Shown here piece by piece: positions 27,401 to 38,864 of a stretch of 64,000 nt of DNA. The notes under the pieces were generated by a model. It ran no database searches. It worked only from the letters and a program-made list of their open reading frames with translations, and was not told where the DNA came from. Source of the DNA: Lates calcarifer (taxonomy: Eukaryota; Chordata; Actinopteri; Centropomidae); contig NC_066843.1 in assembly GCF_001640805.2 (NCBI RefSeq), positions 7,151,621 through 7,215,620 on the forward strand, written 5' to 3'. How positions within the stretch are numbered: the first letter of the stretch is position 1; the number at the start of each line of letters is the position of its first letter. Both the position numbers and the translations under genes were made by a program.

Positions 27401-29640
27401 TTCATTTGTAAATCCATTTTCAGTCAAAGTTTCAGTACTTTTGTAAAATCACTTAGAATGATGTCACAGACCTCTACTGCTGTAGATTGTCCCTTTTTTA
27501 ATTGATTGAAGGTAAATGTATTTTTGTTGGATTTCTTTCCCCCCCCATACACTGGATAGCAGTGTACGGTGCAGCTAATTTCACAGGGTCCTCTGGTCTA
27601 TTTTGTTTTGCCTGTGAAGCCAACTAAATTAATGATGTCTAGTGTGAAAATTAAAAAAATCAACCAAAGTGGTGTTCTAGTAGCTGTTCAAATGTGTATT
27701 CTAAAGGGAAAATTTACCCTTGAACAGAATTCAGATAATTGCTAAGGTACTGGAAAGATTAGTCTGTAGTTGTGAGCAAGTTAAAGTGGCAGGTCAGAGC
27801 ACGGAGGTTATGTAGATGAAACCGAGGTCTAGCATTTTGAGTGGCAGGAATTCTGTTCTTGGATGGATTTTTGCTTTAACATTTCATTCAGTAGGACATA
27901 TATCCTCTTAGTGAGTAAACAACAGGACTATGCCAATGGCTTTTGCTTACAACATTAATGGACTTGAGCCCATTTTTTGCAGTTTTACCAAAGACCTGTA
28001 CTATTGTTATTTCTTTTTGTACTACATTTCATCATTACTTTTATTTCAGTAAGAAACCTAAATTGATTTTAAAAAAGTAATCACCTAGTACCTTAAATAG
28101 ATAATGTTCATTAACAGTAATTAATGGCATCTTTTTCTATCTAAAGTTAGCTATAGTGAGTTGATAACACAAATGATCAAAAATGCATGGGTCAGATCCT
28201 CACAAAAATGTGTATTTGTACATTTGATTTTGTGTTAAGTATACATTGACGTTTATGGCAGATTTGTGCAATAATGGCTAGCACATGCTGACCTTAAGCG
28301 AGGATTCAGTGTCAGTTTAATTGTTGTCTACAGTGAAGGAATGTCAAAGGTGAATGACATTTGTGTTTCTGAAGTGGCCATATAAACTTCACTACAGTAC
28401 TGTTCTGAAGTTAATTTTGTCTGTTGATTTTGCTTAACTAGATAATCTCAATCACTTTGGAAATTGATGGTTATGCATTATATGCTGTTATGATAGGCCT
28501 GACTGTAAGGTGCTTTCTTTTTACCTGACTTTTTGTTTTCTGTTTCTGAAAGCCGTGGTCCAAATTAGGTTTTGTTTTTTTGTAAAATTACAGGGGACAG
28601 ATGATGATTGTGACAAGCATCAATGGCAGATACAGACATAATTAAAACTGAGTTGTTGTGATGCTAATTTGTTATTGTGGCCCTTGATCTCTCTAGTGGT
28701 CTACTTATGGCAATTCAAGTTTTCTTAAAGAATTTTAACAAACATTCACTCAGTAAGCACAGTTTCCATTTCTTTCCATTTCTTCAGATTTGTTAAATTT
28801 ATCTCTAATGGACCAATTACACTTTGAAGTACATCTGTGCCTTTTAATAATTGCATAATGTTGATTGGTATCAAGAGAATATTTCTGAGTCAAATGATAA
28901 AATATAACATGTTTAATTAGAATCAAAATTCCAGTGCCTTACAATATTTTTGTGGACCACAATGTGATTGCTAAATATTCTTCTGAATTCAGGCCACTTT
29001 GAGTTGAGAGTAAAAATGCTAATCTAATGAGATTTGCTTCACCAGTTTGACAGGATGTAATCAACTGATACTTGTCTATCTCAGTCTGTATTTGCCATAT
29101 CATTAAAGAAAACACAGCAATACCTAACCATTGAATACACAGTTTTGATCTCAATTAATTATTTGGCACCAAAAACTCAACTGTTTGAGAGGAAAAGCAC
29201 CAAATAGGAAGAATCTTGTAAATGAACTGTAATAGGTGTATCATTATGCTCTGCATTGGAATAGTTTAATCTATTTTGCATTATTGTTAGTTGTTGTGTT
29301 GTCTTTTTGTTTTTAATATTATGAAAATGGAGCCTGAAGATTTATGCAATCTTGTACATGTATATGAGTATGATGTATGGAACTGTTCAAATTAAGTAAA
29401 ATACTAGTACAACAAGTGTTGTTGAAAAGTAAAATAATCTGAATGTGGAACCAGTTGTTCCATATACTTTAGAAAATTTCAGTAGAAATGTTATTTTAAC
29501 ATTGAAGCCCTGAAATATTGAATGTATTGTCCTAAATTAGATATTCAATGAATAGGTCACTGGATATTATGGAGCGCAGTTAATTCATTATGATGTAGCA
29601 TCTAGTTGTGAACTGCTATTCAATAAAATTTATTAGAACT
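24461..29640 (+). other. unkl: probable long 3' UTR of unkl
   Basis: About 5.2 kb of AT-rich, non-coding sequence after the unkl stop, with no repeat family that I recognise. AATAAA hexamers occur near 25374 and near 29621-29626; the second is followed by a change in texture. Either could end the transcript, so the 3' UTR is about 0.9 kb or about 5.2 kb. A hairpin at 25403-25492 lies just past the first signal. The call is inferred from texture and hexamers only. Confidence 0.4.
25403..25492 (+). other. 90-nt imperfect hairpin downstream of unkl
   Basis: The arm AGCATGGAGCTTC (25403-25415) is matched exactly by its reverse complement at 25480-25492. Pairing continues imperfectly inward (AAAAACTG against CAGTGTTTA). 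The 90-nt length and imperfect inner stem resemble a pre-miRNA or a structured 3' UTR element. I do not recognise it as a known miRNA. A small inverted-repeat mobile element is an alternative. Confidence 0.5.
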
Positions 29641-30196
29641 AAAACAAATGCAAGTTTTCAAGTTTCTATTTGTCAGCATAATGAGGAAATATGAGGAAAG
29701 AAATGTATTTTTCTCAGGGTAATACAGTGATTTAATAGAAAATGTGTTATATCTGAGGAAACTGCATTTCATGGATTTATTTACTTAATGTCAGTGAGTT
29801 TAGACATTATTTATAGATAGATAAAAGAAATATGTCCCTTATTTTGTGACAAGCTGTGTGGATATGTAGGAAATTCTCTACTGATAATCATAGAAATTAT
29901 TCTGTTGGTATATTGATATTTTTTGTGTTGTGAACACAAAAATTGGTGCAAGTCTTAGAATACTAGATTTTTCTTTTCTACATTGAGGATTGTGTACCGC
30001 ATAATTTCTGTAGTGTATTACTAGTTTGTTAACACTTGTTAAATTGTTACACTACAGTTATGCAATGGTTTACAGATTTCACAAAATTATTTTTATCATC
30101 TTGAGAATTAAAATAATTTTTCATCTGAAATGTGTGAATACTTTTTGTCTCAAACGCAACTTACTTAAGACTAAAGTTCTTAAAATATTTATAATA

Positions 30197-30545
30197 AAGG
30201 TGCTGTATGTAAGTGTTTGCTCTCACTACAAAGCCAACATTAGCATTACAGCTGTTTACTAACCAAGAGCGTCAGCCATGCTTACGTTTACAAGAGGTTA
30301 GAATATGTGCTCTGGGCAGTGCTACTTCTTGTAGGACTGAGGGCAGACCAGATGCTACAGTGACTCACTATCACAAAGTGGTATCAAGAGACAGGACAGG
30401 CCAGGGCTAACATTTTAGTATGAACTTCAGCAGAAGGAAAGAATATTTCTTCTAGACTGGTAAGTAAATGAGTGCAGACCTAAGCTGTTGATGCTAATGT
30501 TGGCTATGGCTATGTAGTGATAGCAAAAACTTGCACATAGCACTT
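30197..30545. mobile_element. MITE-like element with ~50-bp terminal inverted repeats
   Basis: The left end (30197-30246, starting AAGGTGCTGTATGTAAG) is matched in inverted orientation by the right end (about 30492-30545, starting ATGCTAATGTTGGCT). The match runs about 50 bases with a few mismatches and one short insertion. The 349-bp element has no coding capacity, which fits a non-autonomous DNA transposon. The flanks are A-rich and no clear target-site duplication can be assigned. It sits between the converging 3' ends of unkl and the DNAAF8-like gene. Confidence 0.7.
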
Positions 30546-30580
30546 AAAAGTCAAGTCAACACCAGATGTGGGAAAATAAA

Positions 30581-30586
30581 TTTATT
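30581..30586 (-). terminator. polyadenylation signal, DNAAF8-like gene
   Basis: TTTATT on the plus strand (AATAAA on the minus strand), 104 bases beyond the stop at 30690. This gives a short 3' UTR that ends just before the inverted-repeat element at 30197-30545. Confidence 0.5.
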
Positions 30587-30689
30587 TCTCTCTTCCAGCA
30601 AAAAATCTACAACTATGGAGCAGTTAGGGCTATGAAATGCATTTTTCAGAGCAGACACCTTATGGAAAATGTCTGTATACATTTGAATT

Positions 30690-33600
30690 TTATGGCACAA
30701 TGGCATGACAGCTCTCAGGAGGCAAGGCATAAAATAGGTACCATATCAGCTGCTTGGCCTGGAGGAGAGAACAGAGATATATAAAGGTGACTTGTTGATA
30801 AACACTAAAACAATCAATATTTGCTGCACCACTTGAAAACACCACAGCACACCATTACACCTGATTGGTTTTCAAAGAATAGCTAAAGACAAAATGACTT
30901 GTTTCAGTCTATTTTAAAATACAAGCCCTGAAACCAAAAGCTGAACTATTTTCGTGCTTACCTCTTTCTCACTTCCTGGGTAGATCATCATTTTCCCCAT
31001 TTTTTCTAGGTCTGACCTGTCCTTGTAAATCCTCGTATAACAATGAAAGACACAGGTAAAAAGGAAAAGATATTTATTCATATGTAAATATATGCACAGT
31101 AGATGTGACTTGTCTTTTTTCATACCTTTCAAGGATTAAGTTAAAGCCAGTCACAATCATTTCCCCTTGCAGAGCCATGATGAGACAGGGAGCCGTGTCA
31201 GGAGTCATCTTTTAAGGAAATGACAGAGCAGGAAAAATCAACTGCTGATTGCACGGTTTGTAAGAAGGTAAGCTCTACAGCAGCTTGTACCAAAGTCACA
31301 CTGCTCACCCTCTCATCTCCACTTGATGACACTTGGAGAATGTCTGCGATATGTTTCCTCTGCTTGTTATCCAACATGCTCATCCTCCCTGCCACCAGAT
31401 GGCAGCCTGACCTCAGCAGCTGCTCTAGCATCTCCAGCTGGGGTGGCATTTGGCTGGGCAGAGGGGCATTTAAGGGCATCAGAAGACAGGTTGTCTGCCA
31501 AAGAGGACTGTTTATCAGGGACCCTGGTACCAATAAACAAGCAAAACAGGACATTTGTTGTCTGCACTGTTTACAAAGGTTATCTGGAAGTGAGTCATCC
31601 TTTCCAGAACCACCTCTGCCAAAGTCCCAATAAATGATTAAATGATTTAAAGGGACCCATTTTGCTTTAAAAAATGATTGAACCATGCAGTGGTCATTGC
31701 TTTGACTTTAAAGTGAGTTCACTGTAGTGATAATGTACAGTGTACACTACTAATGCAACCTCAATATAGGGCACAGCCTCGTTCTGCATTGTTTTAAACT
31801 AGTTACCAATATTTGTCTTTTTATAAAAATAAAAGTAGTCCAAACCTTCATTTGGCCTTGATGCATTTGAAGGTGACAGATTTTCCTGGGCCACCAGGTC
31901 CAGTGTGCAGTTCTGTTCACGCTCCACAGAGGCTAAAGGGTCTGAGCACATGCTGAGTATCTAAAACAAGAAACCAAGAGCAAAGAACACAGAACACCTG
32001 TCTTCTATCAGATACAAGTGCAGTCCAAGTCAAAGTAGTGCAATGTTGAAGTCCTGTATTGGACATATACCTGCTCCTGTCTCATTATGCTGGTCTCAGT
32101 ACAGCAAAGCCCATCTGGGAAAAGCCTCCTCACACCCTCAATTGCTTTTTGATATGATCCCGATCCTGTGACATTAAATACTGACTCATACAGCAGCACA
32201 GCAACCCTGTTCTGGAACATGTACCAGTATGCAGTATGGTGCACTAACCACAGATGCCACAGTGTAACTGAGCCGTACCATAACAGTCTGTCCACAGGGA
32301 TGAGTCCTCCCAGCCCAGCACGTCCAGCAGCCTCCTCACAGCATTCTCTCCCTGGAGGCAGAGAGCCAGCGAGGAACCAGAGCACAGCTCGTCCACATGG
32401 GCCTCCGAGTCTGAGGGATCCTGCACAGAATGGGTACCATGTTTGTGAATAATCAAAGCTTACCGTTTTCGTTGAAGCAAAATTTTTCTGTCAGACATTT
32501 TTAGTTACACTTTCTGCAGGGAGTAGTGAGGCAGCATCGCTTTTGTCCAGGGTCACTATTCGCAGGCCCACCAACGTGAGGCCACTCTGCTGGAGTTTGT
32601 GGCGTATTTCAGTCAGAGCGTGATTCCAGGCTCTTGGCTTGAACAAACACACAGTGAGCTGCATCTGTGGATCTAAACATAAAGTTACTCTTACTGCTCT
32701 GCAGTGTCACCGAAAAAAAGGTAGTCTCACCAGAAGAAAATCTGCTCATGTTTTCCTTAAAAGTTTTGATGGGCTCAAATACTCATGAAATACTGGAGCA
32801 TCCTCTCAAGAGATTAGATTTGAAACTCTGGTATCTGATTGCATGTTTTATACAGCACTCAACAAACTTACCAGGGATCATTTCGTGCTCAAAGAAGAAG
32901 AGGGAGGCTTGTCTGAAGGCCACTTCAGGCGTGGGTGACATCAGGACACTCAGGTTACCGGGGTAATTGTGTGGTAGGAACTCTTGCAGCGAAGCAAAAG
33001 CATCCGTCTGTCTAAGAGCACACACTAGAGCAGGGGAGGACATCAGGTTGTCCTGGCTGCTGTGGCAGGGCTGCTCTCCCACCTCATAAGGACTCAGCTC
33101 CTGGGCCTGAAGTCGGGTCAGCACAGGCAGCCACTTCACACCAAGTAGCTTGAATCTTGCATGAAGTACATCACCTAGAATATAAATTTAAAAAACACAT
33201 TGCAGCCATTTAAACATAAGGGTTAAGTTGATTTAAGACAGTTCTGGTGAAATGATTCACATACTCATTAATTTGGTCATTCATTACAACTGTGTCAGCT
33301 GCTATGTGTATTTTGTTTGTTTGCTGCCACCTCCAGTTCTAAAACCCAGAACAGGCTGTACTCTCAGAAATAAAGTTTGAACCTCACCCACCTTCTGGCC
33401 CTTCCGTCAGCACTCTGTGCAGGAGGCTCAGGCCTTGGCTCATGTCCTGCCCACACAGGGTCAAAATCACCACCTGCTCTGTCTCAGAGCTGGACAGGCG
33501 CTTTTGATGGGACAGGATCACACGGGAAGGATCTGGCAATGTCCACATACACCTAACTAAAAATAAAAAAACATAAACAGTAGAGGAGCATCTGCTAAAG

Positions 33601-33872
33601 TTTTTTTTTCTTTTTTTTTTTAAATGACGCTGAACACACAGTGCTTACCAAAGATGTGGAACAGGTTACTGCTGTAGGGCACAGTGTGGAAACAGAAGCT
33701 TGGCTCTACTGTGTGAGCACCATTAAGTCTGAGGTGAATGCAGCCCAGAAGCTTTTGAGCTTTAAATTCTCTCATTAGAGCTGAAACAATACATCAATCT
33801 GACTTTATTTTCATGGCAAAGAAAAAAACTTGACACAGAAAACATAGACTTTTTACATCCAAAATTGTACCT

Positions 33873-33916
<44 letters not shown>

Positions 33917-36900
33917 GAGCTTGTATTATGTTGTAGATAGAATCTGAGATGGAATTTGAGACCTGCTGGCAGACTAACACTGTGGTGCATTGCATTTTCT
34001 TTCCGCAGTATCAACACCAGACACTGAGAGGGAACCTCCTGATCCAGGGTCACAGTGGGTGGACTGCAGAACACATTTGCCTAGGAAAAATATCCACAGA
34101 CGTCAGGATTGTAATGAAATTTGTGTTTGCTTTACTGTCCCTCCACCTGCGTGTCTCATAGGTTTACCTGCTGGTTGGTGAGTCCAAGGACTGCGGCTCC
34201 GCGGCTCTGAAGCCGCAGTCTCTGCAGCCCCTTCAGACCGAATCCTCTACGTTCACATACAGCCAACACTTGGCCATAACAACATGGAGGCACAACAGGC
34301 GACACCACGAGGAGTATGTCAGCTAAGCGGGAGAGAGGGGGATTAAGAGTTTCACTCAAGTAAAAAAAAAAAATCTTCTCACCCCGTGACAGTCTTGGCT
34401 CGCTGAGTTACAGTACCTTTAGTTGTAGCACACAGAAAGGCAGATGATCTGCTTAGACTGAACAGGCTGCCTCTGTCATCCGAAGGCACAACTCTACAAA
34501 AAAAAGTGAGGGTGACTGATTGTAACACTATTAGAATAAAAAACTGTCACAGTAATAAAGGAACTGTGCTTTAGTACATCCTAAGTAAACCCTATCTACT
34601 CTAAGGGATTTCAGTTATAGAATGTCCTGCCAAGATAAATTTCTAACATCTTACTGTTAAAGTCACTTAGCAGATGAAATTTAAAAAGTATTCTTTTTAA
34701 CGGCCTTTGGATATTTCAGTTAAATGTTGAAAGCTTTCTTGAGAACATAAAGATTTAGATTTAAAGTTTTCAGAAGAACAGGTATCTCACATATGGTCAA
34801 AACAGTCTAATCATACAATGAGAAAAACAATACTCATGAAGTCAGAAGTATCAGGCTGTTGAATGACTTTTAGTGTTTTGAAATTTTAACAACAGACCTG
34901 TTCAGAGACTGGTTGTGATTCTGTGCACTTCCTCCCTGAAATCTTCCGGAAAACCACAAGCACAGCTCCCTGTGGACTTGACTGGCCAGCTGAGGGGAGT
35001 AGATGGGTGGAGGTTCTTGATTTGATGTAGAAGTTAGATCTGTCTTTTTGGGGAGCAGAGGATCTGAGGAACTAGTTAAATCCTTCAACAATGAGTGGGC
35101 ATAAGGACCCCGAACAGCCAGGGCAAGGACAGGCAGGCAGGTCTCACTGGCTCCCCGGTTAACTGGTAAATCATCTAGAATGAGAAGAAGAGCTATTAAA
35201 GACAATTTTTATATATATTTTTAAAGGTCTTGGGCCAGAGTTGGATCCAGGACGTACACTTGACCTCTGTGCCAGAGGGAGTTATTGAGTGATTTTATGA
35301 ACAGATGGCTTTAGTTATGTCCTACCAGCACTGTCACTCAGGAAACTGTCCAGTGGATAAAGTAGCCGCAGACCACACACATCGAGCCCTGAGTTCACGA
35401 CAAGCTGGAGGGTGTAGTGTGTTATGAGGGGATGTAGGTAGAAGTCACTGCACCCTAGTGCAACTGATACCTACAACAAAAATATAGGGAAGATTAACAT
35501 ATATTGTATTCTGTTTCATTGCTTCATTGCTTCTTCTGAGAATCAAAAGGAATCTGTTAAAACAGAACAACTCCTCCTACAAAGTGCACTTCTGAAGGAC
35601 AACGCCTTCACCTCTGTGTGCAGCTCTTGTGCGGTCTCTCTCCTCTTACAAACACGCTCCTGGGTTTCCACAGTCTGCCAGTAAAACCCTGGACTGAGCC
35701 CAAATGTTCTATCTATAACCTGAAATACAAAGCCAGGGGAACAAAATGCAGTCAACAGAATGCTAAATCATCTGAGATCTTTGAAATAAATTCAATTGCA
35801 CTCTTTAGCAGCAAATCACCTTTTTGTCAGGGATGGCAGAGATAAAACTATTTAAAGAGGAAGAAGGCAGGTGGATGGGTGATGCATAGGGTTGCTGGTC
35901 CAGCAAGATCTGGAGCTCAGGGAGCCAGGGGGCAATCTGAGCGAGTGAGGTCTCAGAGAGGAACCTGCAGACATGGTTATTGAAGGGTGTATGGACATCT
36001 ATGACCCTTTTCTGCAAAACAAAGAAAAAGAACATCAGATCACCAAGATCATCAGACACTCTAAAGCCTAAAAATTAAGTTTATTTTTTTGTTTTTTTTT
36101 GCTATTTACCCTTGGTTTATAACAGTGACGAGCCACAGCTAAAACATGCAAAACCAGTCCGTCCTCTGTCCACAGCTGCTGCAGTCCTGCAACCCAGAAT
36201 GGGACCTGTGCATCACCCTCATCATCATTGAGAAGTTTGTCTGGGCCAACCTGATAACACATAAACAAGTGACTTAACATGGTGCATGAACTCAGTTTCG
36301 GCAAACAGCAACCTTTTGGCTAACACTAAGGGGAGAGAAGCCACCACTCACTAACCAAAGACAGAAACCAAGCCACTAAAGTGTTGTAGATGTGTGATTT
36401 GGTTGCAGCTGGATGTCTTTTTCCACGAGCTCCATCTCCGACCATCCCGGGACCAGAGAGGTTGACTGTCAGTAGCAGGCAGACCTTACTTTCAATATCT
36501 TCTGGTAGTGTGTTGACTGGTTGTAAGTGAGATGCCTCCTGTAAGATAAGTCATAAGTTGTAGGAAATTTTAGTACTGTCAGTGTATTTCTTTCTTTAAA
36601 ATTATGTGGCACTTACAGAATCATAAAGAACATCAGTCCTTTCAGCAGCTGCCTGCTTCTGATAGACAGATGTGGTCGGACGATGCATTTCCAGCTGCTT
36701 AAGAATTTGCTGGTGTTGTTCACGCTGTAATGTCGGCTTAAGCTGTTGTCTCTGTTGGTTACTAACAGATGCACTGTCATGGTTAAAATAGTTGTTTACT
36801 GTCAATGATGTGTTAAATGAATCGAGAAAAAAGCATACCTCTGTTGCTTTGGTTCTTTAATTGAACTTTGCTTAACAGTTGGTGGGCTTTCCATTTTAGG

Positions 36901-38726
36901 TTCTCTGGTCTCAGATTGTACAGGGAAAGATTGTTTATCTACCCACACATGTTGTGAGTCATGGCTGCATGCAGACTCTGCAGGCTGAGGTGGCTCGTCT
37001 TTCGGTTCTTCTCCTTCATTTCCTAGTTCTGAATCTGGTGGATCTGTATATTTATCAGGATATTTATTCCCATTTCTATTCATCTCCCTTATTTTGTGAA
37101 GTAGCGCACTCTTGCCAGTCACTTCCCTGTAAGGGATGAAAAATACAAAATGTACCAGACTGAGGCATGACAAATGTGTCTAATGCAGGGTATATTTACC
37201 AGTCCCTCATCTGCGATCCGGCATGCGCTTTAAGGTTTGGTTTCTGTGCAGGTGGTGCTTCCTGGTGAGTGCTGTATTTGGATGGTGGTTTGGAATTTGA
37301 TGAAAGATTTGGGGATGTTCTTGGTGGTTTTATTGAAGGATCAGGGCAACGCAAGTCAATATAAACAGTAGGACATTCCTGGTGACTTAGCTGCAACTCT
37401 GCTGCCATCCTTTCCAGTGATGTGTTCCACACATTATTCTGTCTACATAAAACAATTAGCGTTATTATTACTTACCATTATTAGCTACAAATTTGGTCAC
37501 ACACGCTAGGCAATGATATGACATACCTGATGTGGTTTGAGCCTTTCACAGGCTCTGACACAGACTTAGATGACTGGCTCTTACAATAAGCAACTAGCCT
37601 CTCCATTATATTCTCCTGGGACCTGGACTTGTCACCATCTATGAACAAAAAATGTGTTGAAACTGTAGTAAATTTATAATGTAAATGATAAATTGCATAA
37701 CCACCATTATCATTTATTACAGCTACAGGGGTGTGTGTTGTATGTTATTTACCCGCATGTGTTTTTGCAGGTTCCACTGACACACGTTGGCAGAGAGACA
37801 GCCCATCTTCTCTCAGATTATGGAGGACATTATCCAGATCCCACTGGTCGAGCCTCTGAACATAGGCGGGAAACAAAAAGAAAGAGGGTATAGCACCTTG
37901 AGAATATTTATGTGCATCAGCTGTCACTGGTAAAGATTATGTTTCCTTTTCACTTTCTCAGACTCACCGCAAATGAGAGGATGGGGAAACCAGCATCAGA
38001 TTTCATGCTGTCCACATTTGGTTTTACAGAAGTATCCAGCTTGGCTCTGCCTAAGTTCACAATATTACTCTCACAAGCACCTGGCTTTTATTTTGAAAGA
38101 GGAGAGGGAAGGAAAGGGTTCATGTATAGCATATCATTGTGGTTTACTCTCCCCAGAACAGTGGCCGCAGATTAATATAACCCACCTCAACATCAAGCAT
38201 CAGAGTGTTGTGTATCCCACTGAGCTGTAGTGGTGCTTTTTACAGTTTCATCATCATTACTCTGGCTGCAAGTCTCCTCTTCTGACCAGCATGTCTCTGC
38301 TACAGGTTTCAAAAGCTTCTGTTTGAGAAAACACACACATATCAGTGTTTACCAGTCATGTTTGTTTGGAGGTTTAGACATTAGCTACTTCATCAACACC
38401 TATAACCGACCTCCAGTTCAGCATCTTCAATTGAAAAACTGTCAAAGTCTTCAGGGACCTTCAGAGACAGCCCAGCTGGTCTTTGATATACACTAATAAT
38501 CTCTTCAGTCTCAGACTGTAATGGTAAGGGGAAACAGTATTAGCTGTTATTTGCATTTGTGAATAAAGTTATATAAAAAGTTCTTGTCAGTTAAGTTAAC
38601 AGACGTTAGCATATTTGTAGGAAGAAAGTAAAAACATACTGATGAAGAATCGAAGTCGATGGTCGGTATATGTGGTTTCACTTTCTCTAGAATTGAACTC
38701 CAACACGACGAATGATTTAAGTCCAT
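30690..38726 (-). CDS. dnaaf8: DNAAF8 (C16orf71)-like protein with tandem degenerate NDPK-like modules, 29 coding exons
   Basis: Probably a cytoplasmic dynein-arm assembly or axonemal factor (family knowledge: DNAAF8/Daap1 acts on outer dynein arms in ciliated cells). Exons, high to low: 38726-38640, 38515-38411, 38318-38186, 38084-37968, 37855-37753, 37638-37527, 37442-37200, 37126-36839, 36773-36617, 36538-36356, 36250-36110, 36011-35820, 35719-35612, 35470-35326, 35174-34898, 34493-34417, 34322-34168, 34080-33963, 33780-33649, 33556-33392, 33174-32872, 32672-32509, 32420-32269, 32206-32071, 31960-31846, 31523-31309, 31208-31126, 31031-30962, 30758-30690. Phases agree throughout, giving about 1447 residues once one extra base in exon 3 is discounted. 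Residues 1-450 are polar and low-complexity, with WSSILEKVKPHIPTIDFDSS, WDLDNVLHNL, TVYIDLR and TGKSALLHKIREMNRN. From about 650 onward, NDPK-like modules recur. The exon 2 (GTCGGT) and exon 23/24 junctions are the least certain. The gene structure is firm; the name is moderately sure. Confidence 0.8.
32071..32672 (-). other. best-preserved NDPK-like module (module 4) of the DNAAF8-like protein
   Basis: Exons 22-24 (about residues 1114-1264) follow the NDPK order. They have a CLFKPRAW strand where kinases have IKPD, then SGLTLVGLRIVTLDK, LALCLQGENAVRRLLDVLG, and NVTGSGSYQKAIEGVRRLFP where active enzymes have N-x-x-H-G-S-D-S followed by an acidic helix. The catalytic histidine position reads Thr, so this copy should not be an active kinase. 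Alignment is by eye. Confidence 0.65.
33876..33911. repeat. (AT)n microsatellite in an intron of the DNAAF8-like gene
   Basis: About 17 uninterrupted AT units, in the intron between exons 18 and 19, about 50 bases from the end of exon 18. Confidence 0.9.
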
Positions 38727-38811
38727 TTTTTAAAGTCCTTTAGTAAAAGTGCAAGTAACAGAAGGGAGTATTTTAACACTACCGTTTATGGCCGCTGCTT
38801 GAGACTCCTTG

Positions 38812-38826
38812 GTTACCATTGGCAAC
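38812..38826. promoter_or_regulatory. RFX X-box in a divergent promoter
   Basis: GTTACC-ATT-GGCAAC fits the RFX X-box consensus GTNRCC(N0-3)RGYAAC at every constrained position. It lies 86 bases upstream of the start of the DNAAF8-like gene (38726, minus strand) and 39 bases upstream of an ATG on the plus strand. Family knowledge: RFX2/3 with FOXJ1 drive motile-cilium genes through such sites close to the start. Confidence 0.75.
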
Positions 38827-38864
38827 AGAACGCTTCTCTCTGTAGCGAGAGTGCTTTAGCAATA

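Noticed and set aside
31220..31633. 137-codon plus-strand ORF
   Set aside because: It is antisense to exons 26-27 of the minus-strand DNAAF8-like gene, whose phases and NDPK-like sequence explain the region.
33876..33911. (AT)n as a possible mobile-element edge
   Set aside because: A plain intronic microsatellite; no element was recognised on either side.
34870..35205. Separate 111-codon minus-strand gene
   Set aside because: It is exon 15 of the DNAAF8-like gene, extended into the following intron past the donor at 34897.
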